Positions 17,415-26,207 of a DNA stretch of 64,000 bases are shown here, one piece after another. The position numbers were made by a program, and so were the translations under genes. Source of the stretch: Candidatus Thiodictyon syntrophicum (GTDB taxonomy: Bacteria > Pseudomonadota > Gammaproteobacteria > Chromatiales > Chromatiaceae); the NCBI RefSeq assembly GCF_002813775.1, contig NZ_CP020370.1, positions 5,295,501 to 5,359,500 on the forward strand, given 5' to 3'. The notes below the pieces were generated by a model. The model ran no database searches. It had not been told where the DNA came from and saw only the letters and a program-made list of their open reading frames with translations. Every line of letters begins with the position of its first letter. The first letter of the stretch is position 1.

Positions 17415-19637
17415 TTGGACTGCGACCACCGGGTCCCGGCCCTGGCCCGCCATCTGCGGGCGAGGGCCGGGGCCCTGGGTCACCGCCTCACCCTGGTCCT
17501 GAGCGGCGATCCACATTGGAGCGCCGCTGCCGCCCGGTCCGCCGCCGCCGCTTGCGCGGACGGCCCCGCGCTCTGGCTCAGCGACCGCCCGCTGCACCCC
17601 GCCGCCCGCCCCCTCGACGCCGCCACCCGCCTGCTGGGCGGGGAGTGCGACCTGCTCATCTACGACGCCTGGTCCGGCTTCGACCCGGACGGGTTCGGCG
17701 CCGCCACCGGGACCCTGCGCGGCGGCGGACTCCTGATCCTGCTCTGCCCGCCGCTGGACGACTGGGCGGGCCTCCCCGATCCCCAGGCCGCGCGCATCGC
17801 CCCCTGGCCCCTGGGCCTGGAGGCCGTGACCGGCCGCTATATCGCACGGCTGGTGCGGGTCCTGCGCGACCAGCCCGGGGTGAGGATCCTTGCGCAAGGG
17901 GCGAGCGACCATGGGCCTGACCCCCTAGTGCCGACCCCGCCCGACGCCCCCGCCGTCGGCTTCGGCCACGCCGACACCCGCGACGCCAGCCAACCCGCCA
18001 CCCCGGACCAGGCAGACGCCGTCGCGGCCATCCTGCGTCACGCCCGCGGTCGCCCCCACCGGCCCCTGGTGCTGACCGCGCATCGCGGGCGCGGCAAGAG
18101 CGCGGCCCTGGGGATCGCCGCCGCCCGCTTGCTCCGCGGCGCAGACACCGCGGTCCCCGGCCCCCGCCTGGTCCTGGTCACGGCGCCGCGCCGCGCCGCC
18201 GCCGCGGCACTCTTCGCGCACGCCGCCCTGGCCTGGCCGGGGGCGCGGCCCGACGGCAGCGGGCTGCGCGCGGGTGAGCGGGCAATCCAGTTCCTGGCGC
18301 CCGACGCGCTCTGCGAGAACCCGATCGGCGCCGACCTGCTGCTGGTGGACGAGGCCGCTGGCATCCCCGCCCCCCTGCTGGCCCGGCTCCTGGAACACTA
18401 CCCGCGGGTGGTCTTCGCCACCACGGTCCACGGCTACGAGGGCACCGGCCGCGGCTTCGACCTGCGCTTCCGGGCGACCCTGGACCGGCGCACCCCCCAC
18501 TGGCGCGGCCTGACCCTGGAGGCCCCCATCCGCTGGTCCCCGCACGACCCCCTGGAGGCCCTGATGTTCCGCGCCCTGTTGCTGGACGCCGCCCCGGCGA
18601 CGGCCGCGGACTTGCTGGGGGACGCGCAGGCCCCGGTCGAACGCCTGGACCGCGCCGCCCTGGCGGCCGACGACCACACCCTGGGGCAGGTCTTCGGTCT
18701 CCTGGTCCTGGCGCACTACCAGACCCGGCCGCTCGATCTGCGCCTGCTGCTCGACGCACCCGGGGTGCGGGTCCTGGTCCTGCGCCTGGGCGGGCAGGTC
18801 GCCGCGACGCTGATCGCCGTGACCGAGGGGGGTCTCACGGACCCCGAGCTGCTGCGCGCCGTCTACGACGGGCGCCGCCGCCCGCGCGGCCACCTGCTCC
18901 CCTTCACCCTGTCCGCCCACGGCGGCCTCCCGGACGCCCCCCGCCTGGGCTGGCTGCGGGTGATCCGCATCGCCGTACACCCGGCGCTGCGCCGCCGCGG
19001 GCTGGGGCGGCGACTGCTGCACGGCCTGTTGCGGGAGGCCAGGGGCGAGGGGATCGACCTGCTGGGGTCGAGCTTCGGTGCCACACCCGAGCTGATCGGG
19101 TTCTGGACGCGCTGCGGCTACCGGCCGGTGCAGATCGGCACCAGCCGCAACGCCGCCAGCGGCGAACACGCCCTGGTCGTGCTGCGCACCGCCAGCCGCG
19201 CGGGCTCACTCTGGCGCACCGCCGCCCGGTCCCGGCTGGCCGGGCGACTCCCGGTCCTGCTGCCCGGACCGCTGCGGCGCCTCGACCCGACGGTTACCGC
19301 GGCCCTGATCGCGGCCCTGGGCAGGGTCGACAAAAGCGCCGCCGCGGACCCTGACGGGAACTCTGCCGATGACCTGGAACTGCGCTCCTTCGCCGCCGGC
19401 CACCGCACCCTGGAGGCGGCGCTGCCCGCCCTCGCCGCCCTGACCCGCCGCCGCCTCGCAGCGGCCCTGAACAGCGGCCAACTCGACGGCCCCGCCGCCG
19501 CCCTGCTGGCCGCCGCCGCCGCCCAATTGCGGCCGGTCGCCGAACTGGTGGCGGTCTTTGAAGCCCCCGGCCGCGAGGCCCTGATCGCGACCCTGCGCAC
19601 GATCGTCGCCCGCCTGCTGCCCGCCCGGCCCCTGTAG
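17415..19637 (+). CDS. tmcA: tRNA(Met) cytidine acetyltransferase TmcA
   Basis: 740 residues from a TTG nine bases after kbp. It forms N4-acetylcytidine at the wobble base of elongator tRNA-Met using acetyl-CoA and ATP. Visible parts: an N-terminal domain; an RNA-helicase-like ATPase with Walker A AHRGRGKSAALG near residue 216 and Walker B LLLVDEAAGIPAPLL near 310; the VVFATTVHGYEGTGRGF block; a GNAT acetyltransferase domain (WLRVIRIAVHPALRRRGLG near 520); and a C-terminal helical domain. It is about 70 residues longer than the E. coli enzyme, mostly Ala/Arg-rich inserts. The stop codon lies inside a GTAGGGTCCGCTGTGCGG palindromic repeat. Confidence 0.93.
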   Translation: MDCDHRVPALARHLRARAGALGHRLTLVLSGDPHWSAAAARSAAAACADGPALWLSDRPLHPAARPLDAATRLLGGECDLLIYDAWSGFDPDGFGAATGTLRGGGLLILLCPPLDDWAGLPDPQAARIAPWPLGLEAVTGRYIARLVRVLRDQPGVRILAQGASDHGPDPLVPTPPDAPAVGFGHADTRDASQPATPDQADAVAAILRHARGRPHRPLVLTAHRGRGKSAALGIAAARLLRGADTAVPGPRLVLVTAPRRAAAAALFAHAALAWPGARPDGSGLRAGERAIQFLAPDALCENPIGADLLLVDEAAGIPAPLLARLLEHYPRVVFATTVHGYEGTGRGFDLRFRATLDRRTPHWRGLTLEAPIRWSPHDPLEALMFRALLLDAAPATAADLLGDAQAPVERLDRAALAADDHTLGQVFGLLVLAHYQTRPLDLRLLLDAPGVRVLVLRLGGQVAATLIAVTEGGLTDPELLRAVYDGRRRPRGHLLPFTLSAHGGLPDAPRLGWLRVIRIAVHPALRRRGLGRRLLHGLLREARGEGIDLLGSSFGATPELIGFWTRCGYRPVQIGTSRNAASGEHALVVLRTASRAGSLWRTAARSRLAGRLPVLLPGPLRRLDPTVTAALIAALGRVDKSAAADPDGNSADDLELRSFAAGHRTLEAALPALAALTRRRLAAALNSGQLDGPAAALLAAAAAQLRPVAELVAVFEAPGREALIATLRTIVARLLPARPL

Positions 19638-19654
19638 GGTCCGCTGTGCGGACC
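19634..19654. repeat. GTAGGGTCC-GGACC palindromic repeat
   Basis: GTAGGGTCCGCTGTGCGGAC. Copies are at 26187-26207, 29107-29127 with 29142-29162 (inverted pair), 33399-33419 and 33540-33560, plus a decayed copy at 33435-33454. Here it contains the tmcA stop codon. Confidence 0.75.
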
Positions 19655-19733
19655 GGCGATTCCGATCGGAACGGAACTTAAAACCCCGCTAGACTGAGCA
19701 ACGGTTCCCAGACGGTTCCCGGAGGACCAAGCC

Positions 19734-20369
19734 ATGTACACCAACGCCCAGTACCAGACGCGCGACGACCGGCCGGTCGACGACCAGATCGTCAACCTCC
19801 ACGACCTCAGTTGGGAGGACTATGAGCGCCTGCTGACCATGCGCGGCGACTGCTGCGCCCCGCGTATCAGTTATCTGGATGGAGAGGTCGAGATCATGAG
19901 CCCATCCCAGACCCACGAGGCCATCAAGTCGCTGCTCGGATGCCTGGTGGAGACCTATTGTCTGGAACGCGACATCACCTTCAACACCTATGGCTCCTGG
20001 ACCCTCAAGGCCCAGGATTGCTCGCGGGCCGCCGAGCCGGACGAGTGCTGGACCTTTGGCGACGGACCAGCCGAGCGGCCGCACCTGGCCATCGAGGTCG
20101 TCTGGACCTCGGGGCGGATCGACAAGCTCGACATCTATCGCAAGCTCGGCGTCGCCGAGGTCTGGTACTGGCGCAAGGGCCGGGTCCAGCCCTATTGCCT
20201 GCGCGGCGAACGCTACGTGCCGGTCACCGCCAGCGAGGTCCTGCCGGGCCTCAACCTGGACCTGCTCTGCGGATTTCTCGACCGGCCCTCGACCTCGGAG
20301 GCCATCCGCGGCTATCGGCAGGCGCTCGCCCTCACACCGTCCCCATCGGCGTCAGGGAAAACCCCTTGA
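19734..20369 (+). CDS. Uma2-family putative restriction endonuclease-like protein
   Basis: 211 residues. The Uma2/DUF820 fold is seen as LHDLSWEDYERLL, then ISYLDGEVEIMSPSQTHEAI, AAEPDECWTFG, HLAIEVVWTSGRIDKLDIYRKLGVAEVWYW. The acidic residues in AEPDECW and the E of IEVVW match the PD-(D/E)XK core (P-D ... E-V). Such genes are abundant in cyanobacteria and purple sulfur bacteria, are often multi-copy, and have no proven function. The C-terminus overlaps the 3' end of the convergent desaturase gene by 38 bp. A second Uma2 gene lies at 21705-22262. Confidence 0.85.
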   Translation: MYTNAQYQTRDDRPVDDQIVNLHDLSWEDYERLLTMRGDCCAPRISYLDGEVEIMSPSQTHEAIKSLLGCLVETYCLERDITFNTYGSWTLKAQDCSRAAEPDECWTFGDGPAERPHLAIEVVWTSGRIDKLDIYRKLGVAEVWYWRKGRVQPYCLRGERYVPVTASEVLPGLNLDLLCGFLDRPSTSEAIRGYRQALALTPSPSASGKTP

Positions 20370-21519
20370 GGTTCCGTGCAAACCGCTCCAAGGCCTGGAT
20401 GCCGGTGGCCTCCGCCTGACGGCACCAGTCCTGCAGGTTGCCGAGCAGGACCTCCTGGCTGGCCGCGCCGCGCCCCCAGATCGCCTGGAGGCGTTCGCGG
20501 AACTGGTAGACGGTAGCGAGCGTCTGGTTCTGCGCCAGCAGTCGCTCCAGGTTCACGCGGGCGGCGGCATCGAGCCGGTTGCCCTCACGCTCAAGCAGGC
20601 GGCGGCTCTGCCGGATCAGGCGGCGACAGTGCCCGGCGTCGCGGCACAGTTCGGCCCGCGACACCGGGGCCAGGACCTCTTTGGTATAGCGCGCGAAGAC
20701 GTGCAGATGGCTCGTCACCACGGCGCTGAGGGTGTCCATGTCGACCAGGGTCTTGCCCCGGATGATGGTCAACCGGGGCGCGACGCGCTTGATGCGGGCG
20801 AGCCCGAGCGCACTCAAGGCTCGGATATAGAGCCAACTCAGGTCGAACTCCCACCACTGGGAGGACAGCCGCGCGGAACTCGGGAAGGCGTGGTGGTTGT
20901 TGTGCAACTCCTCACCGCCGATGATCAGGCCCCAGGGGACTATGTTGGTGGAGGCATCCGCGGTCTCGAAGTTGCGGTAGCCCCAATAGTGACCGACGCC
21001 ATTGATGATGCCGGCCGCCGTGACCGGCACCCAGAGCATCTGCACGGCCCAGATCACCGGACCGTAGAGCCCGAACAGCAAGAGATCCAAGCCGAGCATC
21101 AGGGCCAGCCCCTGCCAGCGCCAGGGGGTGTAGAGGCGGCGCTCCAGCCAGTCGTCTGGGGTCGCGTGGCCATAGCGCTCCAGCGTCCGCGAGTCGGCCG
21201 CCGCCGCCGCGTAGACCTCCGCGCCCTGGGTCAGCACCCGGCGCAGCCCCAGGACCTGCGGGCTGTGCGGGTCCAGCGCCGTCTCGCACTTGGCATGGTG
21301 TAGCCGGTGGACCGCCACCCACTCCTTGGTAACCATGCCGGTGGTCAGCCACAGCCAGAAGCGGAACACATGGGCGACCGCCGGGTGCAGGTCCAGGGCG
21401 CGGTGGGCTTGGGCACGGTGCAGAAAGATGGTCACCGCGGCGATGGTCAGATGGGTCATGGCGAGCGTAATCACTACCGCCTGCCAGAACGAGACGTCGA
21501 GGATGCCGTGCAGGGTCAT
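20332..21519 (-). CDS. Membrane fatty-acid (acyl-CoA delta-9 type) desaturase
   Basis: 395 residues from the ATG at 21519, which fits family N-termini better than the longer frame. The three histidine boxes that bind the di-iron centre are present: HRAQAH, HRLHHAK and HNNHHAFP. Membrane segments surround ILDVSFWQAVVITLAMTHLT, VAHVFRFWLWLTTG, GLALMLGLDLLLFGLYGP and WAVQMLWVPVTAAGI. The GHYWGYRNFET segment is typical of bacterial acyl-CoA or acyl-lipid delta-9 desaturases. It introduces cis double bonds with O2, which is notable in a lineage dominated by anaerobic phototrophs. The last 130 residues are an extra soluble helical tail (RDAGHCRRLIRQSRRLLERE). Confidence 0.9.
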   Translation of the reverse strand: MTLHGILDVSFWQAVVITLAMTHLTIAAVTIFLHRAQAHRALDLHPAVAHVFRFWLWLTTGMVTKEWVAVHRLHHAKCETALDPHSPQVLGLRRVLTQGAEVYAAAAADSRTLERYGHATPDDWLERRLYTPWRWQGLALMLGLDLLLFGLYGPVIWAVQMLWVPVTAAGIINGVGHYWGYRNFETADASTNIVPWGLIIGGEELHNNHHAFPSSARLSSQWWEFDLSWLYIRALSALGLARIKRVAPRLTIIRGKTLVDMDTLSAVVTSHLHVFARYTKEVLAPVSRAELCRDAGHCRRLIRQSRRLLEREGNRLDAAARVNLERLLAQNQTLATVYQFRERLQAIWGRGAASQEVLLGNLQDWCRQAEATGIQALERFARNLKGFSLTPMGTV

Positions 21520-21704
21520 GGAAGTTCCAGTAAGAAAAGGAGGGATGGGTGGGGGCACGGAACGGTCGGGCCAGGGCGGCCCGCGGGGTCCGGACTCTTG
21601 AGACAACGGCGCGGCGGTGACTGCTCAGGCGATCCGACCAACGGTTGTGCCAGGGATATCGGCCAGCCGACGGGGGCCGTGCGGTGCACCGGGCCAATTG
21701 GCCC

Positions 21705-22262
21705 TCAGGCAAACACCTCATCGAGATGGATCAGGGTGCCATACCAGGTTTCCAGCGTATCCCCCCGCCCCCGCGTCTCCCGGTGCCGATAGCCCTGGGG
21801 TCCAGGCCCCGAATAGACCTCGACCGCCCCTTCTTCAGCGAGCACCAGCCAATAGACCGACACGCCGGCCATGGCATAGATCCCGGCCTTGGCCCGATCG
21901 ACCCCGACGCTGGTCACGGCGACCTCCACCACCAACTCCGCGGTCGTGGGGTGATGGGTACGAAAGCGCTCGATGTCCCCGAACACGATGGCGATATCGG
22001 GCTCCGGTTCCGAGGCCGCCAGCGTCAACGGGTCCTCCTTGCGCAACTGATAGCCCGCCGGTAGCCCCGCAGCAAGCCGGTCGTAGAGGCGATGGGCAAG
22101 GAAGGTGTGCAGCGGCGATTTCGTCATCTTCTCGACAATCACCCCATTCAACAATTCAGTCTTGACCGCCACCAGCCCCAGGTCCAGTAGCGCGTGATAC
22201 CCACTGACCGACAGCGGGGCGACCTGCCGTCGCACGGCCGGACGTTCGAGTAGCTCAATCAT
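21705..22262 (-). CDS. Uma2-family putative endonuclease-like protein, second copy
   Basis: 185 residues from the ATG at 22262. Core motifs: LSVSGYHALLDLGLVAVKTELLNGVIVEKMTKSPLH, SEPEPDIAIVFGD (the P-D of the nuclease core), TAELVVEVAVTSVGVDRAKAGIYAMAGVSVYWLV (E-V). It is shorter and diverged from the Uma2 gene at 19734, so the two are not a recent duplication. Function is unknown as for all Uma2 proteins. It is a single gene, with no partner on either side in the same orientation. Confidence 0.85.
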   Translation of the reverse strand: MIELLERPAVRRQVAPLSVSGYHALLDLGLVAVKTELLNGVIVEKMTKSPLHTFLAHRLYDRLAAGLPAGYQLRKEDPLTLAASEPEPDIAIVFGDIERFRTHHPTTAELVVEVAVTSVGVDRAKAGIYAMAGVSVYWLVLAEEGAVEVYSGPGPQGYRHRETRGRGDTLETWYGTLIHLDEVFA

Positions 22263-22682
22263 GGAAAGCTCGGACCTCTGGACACCGGGAGAGTCTGGTT
22301 ATTTGGTACCCCGTCGCGCACTTCGCAAGCCTCCGCGATGCTGCTGGTCGCGCATAGCGACGCGGCGCGTCCTGCCGGACGGGCATTTGCCCCGTCCGCA
22401 AGGTTTCGGCTGCCTCGCCCACGTCAAATCCTCCACTGCGCAGTTCCGGACAGTATTTGAACTTGAGCAGCAGACAGACCGAGAATTCACCGCCGCGGCA
22501 GGCGACCCAGTCCACAAGTACCCGGCTTCGCCCGTCTATGGTCTTAATCCACGAGCGCAAGCTCGGGCTGGCCTGCTCCGCGGAGTTACCTCCGGCGCGC
22601 CGTGCAGCGGAGTCGCGACGCGACCTGAGCCGATTTCGAGCATAATCCGCCGCCACGCCCTTTCGCCACCGGATGCCTGACC
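22263..22682. repeat. Intergenic region with a partial GACGGGGCATTCG-type repeat
   Basis: 420 bp between the divergent Uma2 and mepA genes. A decayed copy of the repeat core (GACGGGCATTTGCCCCGTCC, 22378-22397) is followed by GCAAGGTTT, as in the copies at 1290 and 3091. A minus-strand frame around 22430-22520 reads with coding-like composition but matches no family I know. Otherwise I see nothing. Confidence 0.5.
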
Positions 22683-23552
22683 ATGCCCCCAAGCCGCGCC
22701 CTGCCCTGCCCCGTCCGCACCCGCCTGGCGGTCCTGCCCGCGCTGTGCGCCCTCTGGTGCTGGTCCGGGTCGGCCCCGGCCGCAAGCGCCTGGGCGGCAA
22801 TCGCGACCCCCAGCCGGGGCCCGTCCGAGGTCATCGGGACCCCTGCCAACGGCTGCGTGGGCGGGGCGGGCGCGCTGCCGGAGAGCGGCCCGGGCTTTGT
22901 GAGCGTACGCCGCGCCCGGCACCGCTTTTTCGGCCACCCGGACCTGCTGCGCCTGGTCCAGGACCTGGGGCGGACGGCGGCGCGGCGCAATTTCGGCCTG
23001 GTGATGATCGGGGATCTGAGCCAGCCGCGCGGTGGTCAGATGCCCTCATCCCACCACAGCCATCAGAACGGGTTGGACGTGGATGTCTGGTTCACCCTGG
23101 CGCCGACGGCGCAGGCGGCGCGGCAGTTGATGGACGACCGGCCGGACCCGCCGAGCATGGTCCAGCCCGGGACTCTGGCCAGCAGCGGCGCCTGGGGCGA
23201 GCCCCAGCGCTTCCTGCTGGAGACGGCAGCCCGCAACCCGGCGGTCGACCGAATCTTCGTCAACCCCGGGATCAAGCGGGCGGTGTGTAACGAGGCGCAG
23301 GGCGACCGCGCCTGGCTGCGTAAGCTGCGCCCCTGGTGGGGCCACGACGCGCACTTCCATGTGCGCATCCGCTGCCCGGCCGGCAGCCCCCAATGCGAGC
23401 CCCAGGCGGCGATTCCGGCGGGTGAAGGCTGCGGGGCCGACCTGGCCTGGTGGTTCAAGCCGCAGGCGAAGGGCACCACCAGAAAGAAGGGTGAGCCCCG
23501 GGCCGAGCCCATCGCCCCCGCCGCCTGCATGGCCCTGCTGCGCGACAACTAG
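22683..23552 (+). CDS. mepA: Penicillin-insensitive murein endopeptidase MepA
   Basis: 289 residues with an N-terminal signal peptide (VRTRLAVLPALCALWCWSGSAPAASAWA). LAS-type metallopeptidase motifs are clear: MIGDLSQPRGGQMPSSHHSHQNGLDVDVWF supplies the first zinc His and Asp, and WWGHDAHFHVRIRC supplies the C-terminal H-x-H. Conserved cysteines (NGCVGG, ICPAG-like, EGCGADLAWW, AACMALL) form the disulfides known in MepA. It cleaves D-Ala-meso-DAP cross-links in the periplasm. It is monocistronic here. Confidence 0.95.
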   Translation: MPPSRALPCPVRTRLAVLPALCALWCWSGSAPAASAWAAIATPSRGPSEVIGTPANGCVGGAGALPESGPGFVSVRRARHRFFGHPDLLRLVQDLGRTAARRNFGLVMIGDLSQPRGGQMPSSHHSHQNGLDVDVWFTLAPTAQAARQLMDDRPDPPSMVQPGTLASSGAWGEPQRFLLETAARNPAVDRIFVNPGIKRAVCNEAQGDRAWLRKLRPWWGHDAHFHVRIRCPAGSPQCEPQAAIPAGEGCGADLAWWFKPQAKGTTRKKGEPRAEPIAPAACMALLRDN

Positions 23553-23752
23553 TGCCGCACGATGGAAATGCTCGGACCATTGGGCGCGCCACGACCCGAG
23601 GGTGCGCCGTGCGCACCCTCGCTCCGGCCTTGATTTTGCCTTCCTGAATTACCGGTTATCGTTGGCCACGGGGTGGGGTCGCGGGACTGGTGGGGTAACA
23701 TCAGCCCCTTTGCCCTCAGCATCACGTCCACTTGGGGATCAAATGCTCGTCT
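23553..23752. other. Convergent intergenic region with a small hairpin
   Basis: It contains GAGGGTGCG-CCGTG-CGCACCCTC (about 23598-23621), a strong short stem without a T-run, between the ends of mepA and the convergent yvcK-like gene. It may terminate or protect one of the transcripts. Nothing coding is seen. Confidence 0.4.
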
Positions 23753-23782
23753 TTATTTGCGTTCATTTGCGTTCATTTGCGG
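23753..23782. repeat. ATTTGCG repeat forming the 3' end of the yvcK-like gene
   Basis: ATTTGCGTTCATTTGCGTTC and one more unit. It matches the arms of the GxxExxY cassette at 15010-15472 and the pair at 63513-63642. Here it is a solitary copy. Confidence 0.75.
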
Positions 23783-24799
23783 ACCAATCCTCTCAGGCTC
23801 ATCCGCAAGGCACCGCTCCAGCGCCTGGGTGAGCAGTGCCGGTTCGTGAAACAGGCAGTCCCCCGCCGCCACCTGCGCAACCACCACCTTCACCCCCTCC
23901 AGTTCCGGACAGGGCCGGGAGGCGGGCCACAGCACCCGATCGAAGACCGCCACGCCCAGCACCTCCCGGGTCCAGCGCAACAGGGCCGCCGCCTCCAGCA
24001 GGCCCACCGGACCGCGCTCCGGATGCAGGTTGGCGATCAGCACCCGCGGGGCCCGGGAGGCGGCCACCGCGGCCCGGAAATCGGGCAACAACAGGGCCGG
24101 CAGGATACTGGTCATGAAACTGCCCGGACCAAACAGGATCAGGTCCGCGTCCACCACCGCCTGGACGGCCTCCGGGGTCGCCGCCACCTGAGGGTCCAGC
24201 CAGATGGCCGGCGGGACCTCGGTCATGGCATCCAGGTGCATCTCCCCGCGCACCGGCCGACCGTCCGCGTAGCGCGCGGCCAGGTGCGACGCGGACTCGC
24301 ACATGGGTATCAGGCGCAGCTCGACCCCCAGGAGTTCGCGCACCAGGTCGATGGCGTGGAGCGGACGCGGGGAGAGCTGGTCCAGGGCCAGCATCATCAG
24401 ATTGCCCAGGCTGTGCCCGGAGAGCGCCCCCGCATCGACGAAGCGATACTCCAGGAGCAGGCTGCCCAGGGTCGGCTGGGCCACCACCTGATTGAGACAG
24501 TTGCGGATATCCCCCCAGGCGATCCCCCCGGCCTGCTCCCGGATCCAACCGGTCGAGCCCCCGTTGTCCGTGGTGGCGACGACCCCCACGAGCCGCTCAC
24601 CGAGGAAGCTCAAGGCGCGCAGGGTCCGCCCCAGCCCGGTCCCCCCACCGATGGCCACCACCCGACCCAGGGCCGCGAGACGCGGCGGGATCATGGTCCC
24701 GTCGCGCCCGGCCCCGGCAGCGGGCGGGCGCACCCGGCGGGTCGCCGGGGCCTCATGGAGGGTCCCGCCGCCGCAGCCGGGAGAAGCAAAGAGGGGCAT
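23753..24799 (-). CDS. yvcK: YvcK/YbhK (CofD-like) gluconeogenesis factor family protein
   Basis: 348 residues from the ATG at 24799; a GTG three codons earlier and an ATG at 24694 are alternatives. Signature segments: VVAIGGGTGLGRTLRALSFL, GVVATTDNGGSTGWIR, GIAWGDIRNCLNQ, LSGHSLGNLMMLALDQLS, DADLILFGPGSFMTSILP. This is close to E. coli YbhK. Family members bind UDP-GlcNAc and link central carbon supply to cell-wall synthesis. The extreme C-terminus (MNANERK) and the stop codon are encoded by an ATTTGCG repeat (23753-23782), so the original end has been replaced. Confidence 0.88.
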   Translation of the reverse strand: MPLFASPGCGGGTLHEAPATRRVRPPAAGAGRDGTMIPPRLAALGRVVAIGGGTGLGRTLRALSFLGERLVGVVATTDNGGSTGWIREQAGGIAWGDIRNCLNQVVAQPTLGSLLLEYRFVDAGALSGHSLGNLMMLALDQLSPRPLHAIDLVRELLGVELRLIPMCESASHLAARYADGRPVRGEMHLDAMTEVPPAIWLDPQVAATPEAVQAVVDADLILFGPGSFMTSILPALLLPDFRAAVAASRAPRVLIANLHPERGPVGLLEAAALLRWTREVLGVAVFDRVLWPASRPCPELEGVKVVVAQVAAGDCLFHEPALLTQALERCLADEPERIGPQMNANERK

Positions 24800-24876
24800 A
24801 GATCGCACCGCCTGAAGAAATCATAAAGAACGGTTCACTAATAAATTAAGCGAGTCCGTTAAAGACTGCTCTTAGC

Positions 24877-24984
24877 GTCGTTGTCGTTGTCGTTGTCGTA
24901 ATCGAGGTTAATCGTAGTGCCCCGGATTCTCTCGCACCCCAAATTGCATCGCCGATCCGATTACGACAACGACAACGACAACGA
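24877..24984. repeat. GTCGTT-hairpin element with long loop
   Basis: GTCGTTGTCGTTGTCGTTGT...AATCG at 24877-24904 pairs with CGATTACGACAACGACAACG... at about 24957-24984, with about 50 bases between, longer than in the other copies. The region 24800-25365 holds no recognisable gene. Frames at 25030-25300 are Arg/Pro-rich and unsupported. Confidence 0.75.
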
Positions 24985-25365
24985 TTGGGTTTGTGTTTAG
25001 CTTGTTACTAATGGTCCGAACGTAAACACCACAGGTAGGCGTGGGGTCGGCCGCCGGATGATCTTCCCCGTCAGCCAATGGCCCGGCACCCCGGGTGCCG
25101 CCCGGCGCACGCGAGACCGTACGCGGCGCAAGGCCATCATCGACGATCGAGCCGACGACTTCAACGTGGCGGAGTTGGACGGAACCCAGTGCCGGCCGCG
25201 ACCGGCTGACAGGGGCCTGGGCGCGCCGCGGCAGCCGGACCCGCGTTTCTCGCATGGACCGGACAAGACCTGCTCCGACCACCGTCCGGTCGGCTGCTCC
25301 TTGCCCCACCGACGGGAGTCGAAATATGCTTGCCTGACTTGAACCTGGCCCCTGGGAGCACGCCC

Positions 25366-26157
25366 ATGACCCCGACCGCGTTCCGCCGCACCGCCCTGGC
25401 CCTGGCCCTGACCGTCGTCGGCCTCCCGTCGGCCAGGGCGGTAGTCAGCTATGACGGCTTCAACGACTATGCGATCGGCTCCTCGATCTGGGGTCAGGAC
25501 GGCGGCTCCGGCTGGGGCCGTAGCTGGCAGGACGGCGGGCTGGAGGTCCAGGTGACCGCTCCCGGCCTGACCTATGCCGGGCTGCCGACGGCACCCGGGG
25601 CCGCGACCTCCCTGCCCCCGAGCAGCTCGGTCGCCTGGTATACCCGATTGTTGGCCGCCCCGGTGGGCATCGACAACAGCACCCTTTATCTGAGCTTTCT
25701 GCTGCGCCCGGAGGCGGGGCAGCCGCTCAGCGACTATGGCGGGTTGAATATCGGCGACCTGTTCGTCGGCAAGTCCGGGATCAACGCGGGCAGCGACCCC
25801 CGCTACGGCCTGGAGGGACCGATCGATATCATCTCCCCGTCAGGGGTGGCGGCGAGCCCCGGGGAGACGGTCTTCCTGGTGCTCAAGGCCAGTTTCCGTC
25901 CGGGCAACGACCACTTCGACCTCTTCGTCAATCCGCTCCCCGGCCTGCCTGAACCCGCGACGGCGAACGCCACCAAGCGGGACCTCGACATCGGCACAAC
26001 GGATTTCATCGCGATCAACAACGCCGGCAATTGGACCATCGACGAGATCCGCATCGGCGACAGCTTCGCCGCCGTTTCCGGGGCCCCGGTGCCGGGCGTG
26101 CCGGCCCTGTTGCTGGGGGGGCTTGGGGTGCTGGCCGCGCGGCGTGTGCGGTCTTGA
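25366..26157 (+). CDS. Exported protein with PEP-CTERM-like C-terminal anchor
   Basis: 263 residues from the ATG at 25366, with GGGAG eight bases upstream (the ATG-like start at 25330 has none). The signal peptide is RRTALALALTVVGLPSARAVV. The mature part begins SYDGFNDYAIGSSIWGQDGGSGWGRSWQ, a pattern common in exported beta-sandwich proteins of PEP-CTERM genomes. The end, GAPVPGVPALLLGGLGVLAARRVRS, has the motif-helix-Arg arrangement of PEP-CTERM variants (VPxxP type). It is probably handled by an exosortase encoded elsewhere. Ligand and role are unknown. Confidence 0.75.
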   Translation: MTPTAFRRTALALALTVVGLPSARAVVSYDGFNDYAIGSSIWGQDGGSGWGRSWQDGGLEVQVTAPGLTYAGLPTAPGAATSLPPSSSVAWYTRLLAAPVGIDNSTLYLSFLLRPEAGQPLSDYGGLNIGDLFVGKSGINAGSDPRYGLEGPIDIISPSGVAASPGETVFLVLKASFRPGNDHFDLFVNPLPGLPEPATANATKRDLDIGTTDFIAINNAGNWTIDEIRIGDSFAAVSGAPVPGVPALLLGGLGVLAARRVRS

Positions 26158-26186
26158 GTACCGGGGGGCGGGTCCGCGTGCGGCTC

Positions 26187-26207
26187 GGTCCGCGCAGCGG
26201 ACCCTAC
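26187..26207. repeat. GTAGGGTCC-GGACC palindromic repeat
   Basis: GGTCCGCGCAGCGGACCCTA. This inverted-orientation copy contains the pbpC stop codon, just as another copy contains the tmcA stop. Confidence 0.7.

Noticed and set aside
25030-25310. Overlapping frames on both strands near the 24.9-kb hairpin
   Set aside because: Arg/Pro-rich, no ribosome site, no domain. They may hide a decayed gene, but nothing supports one.
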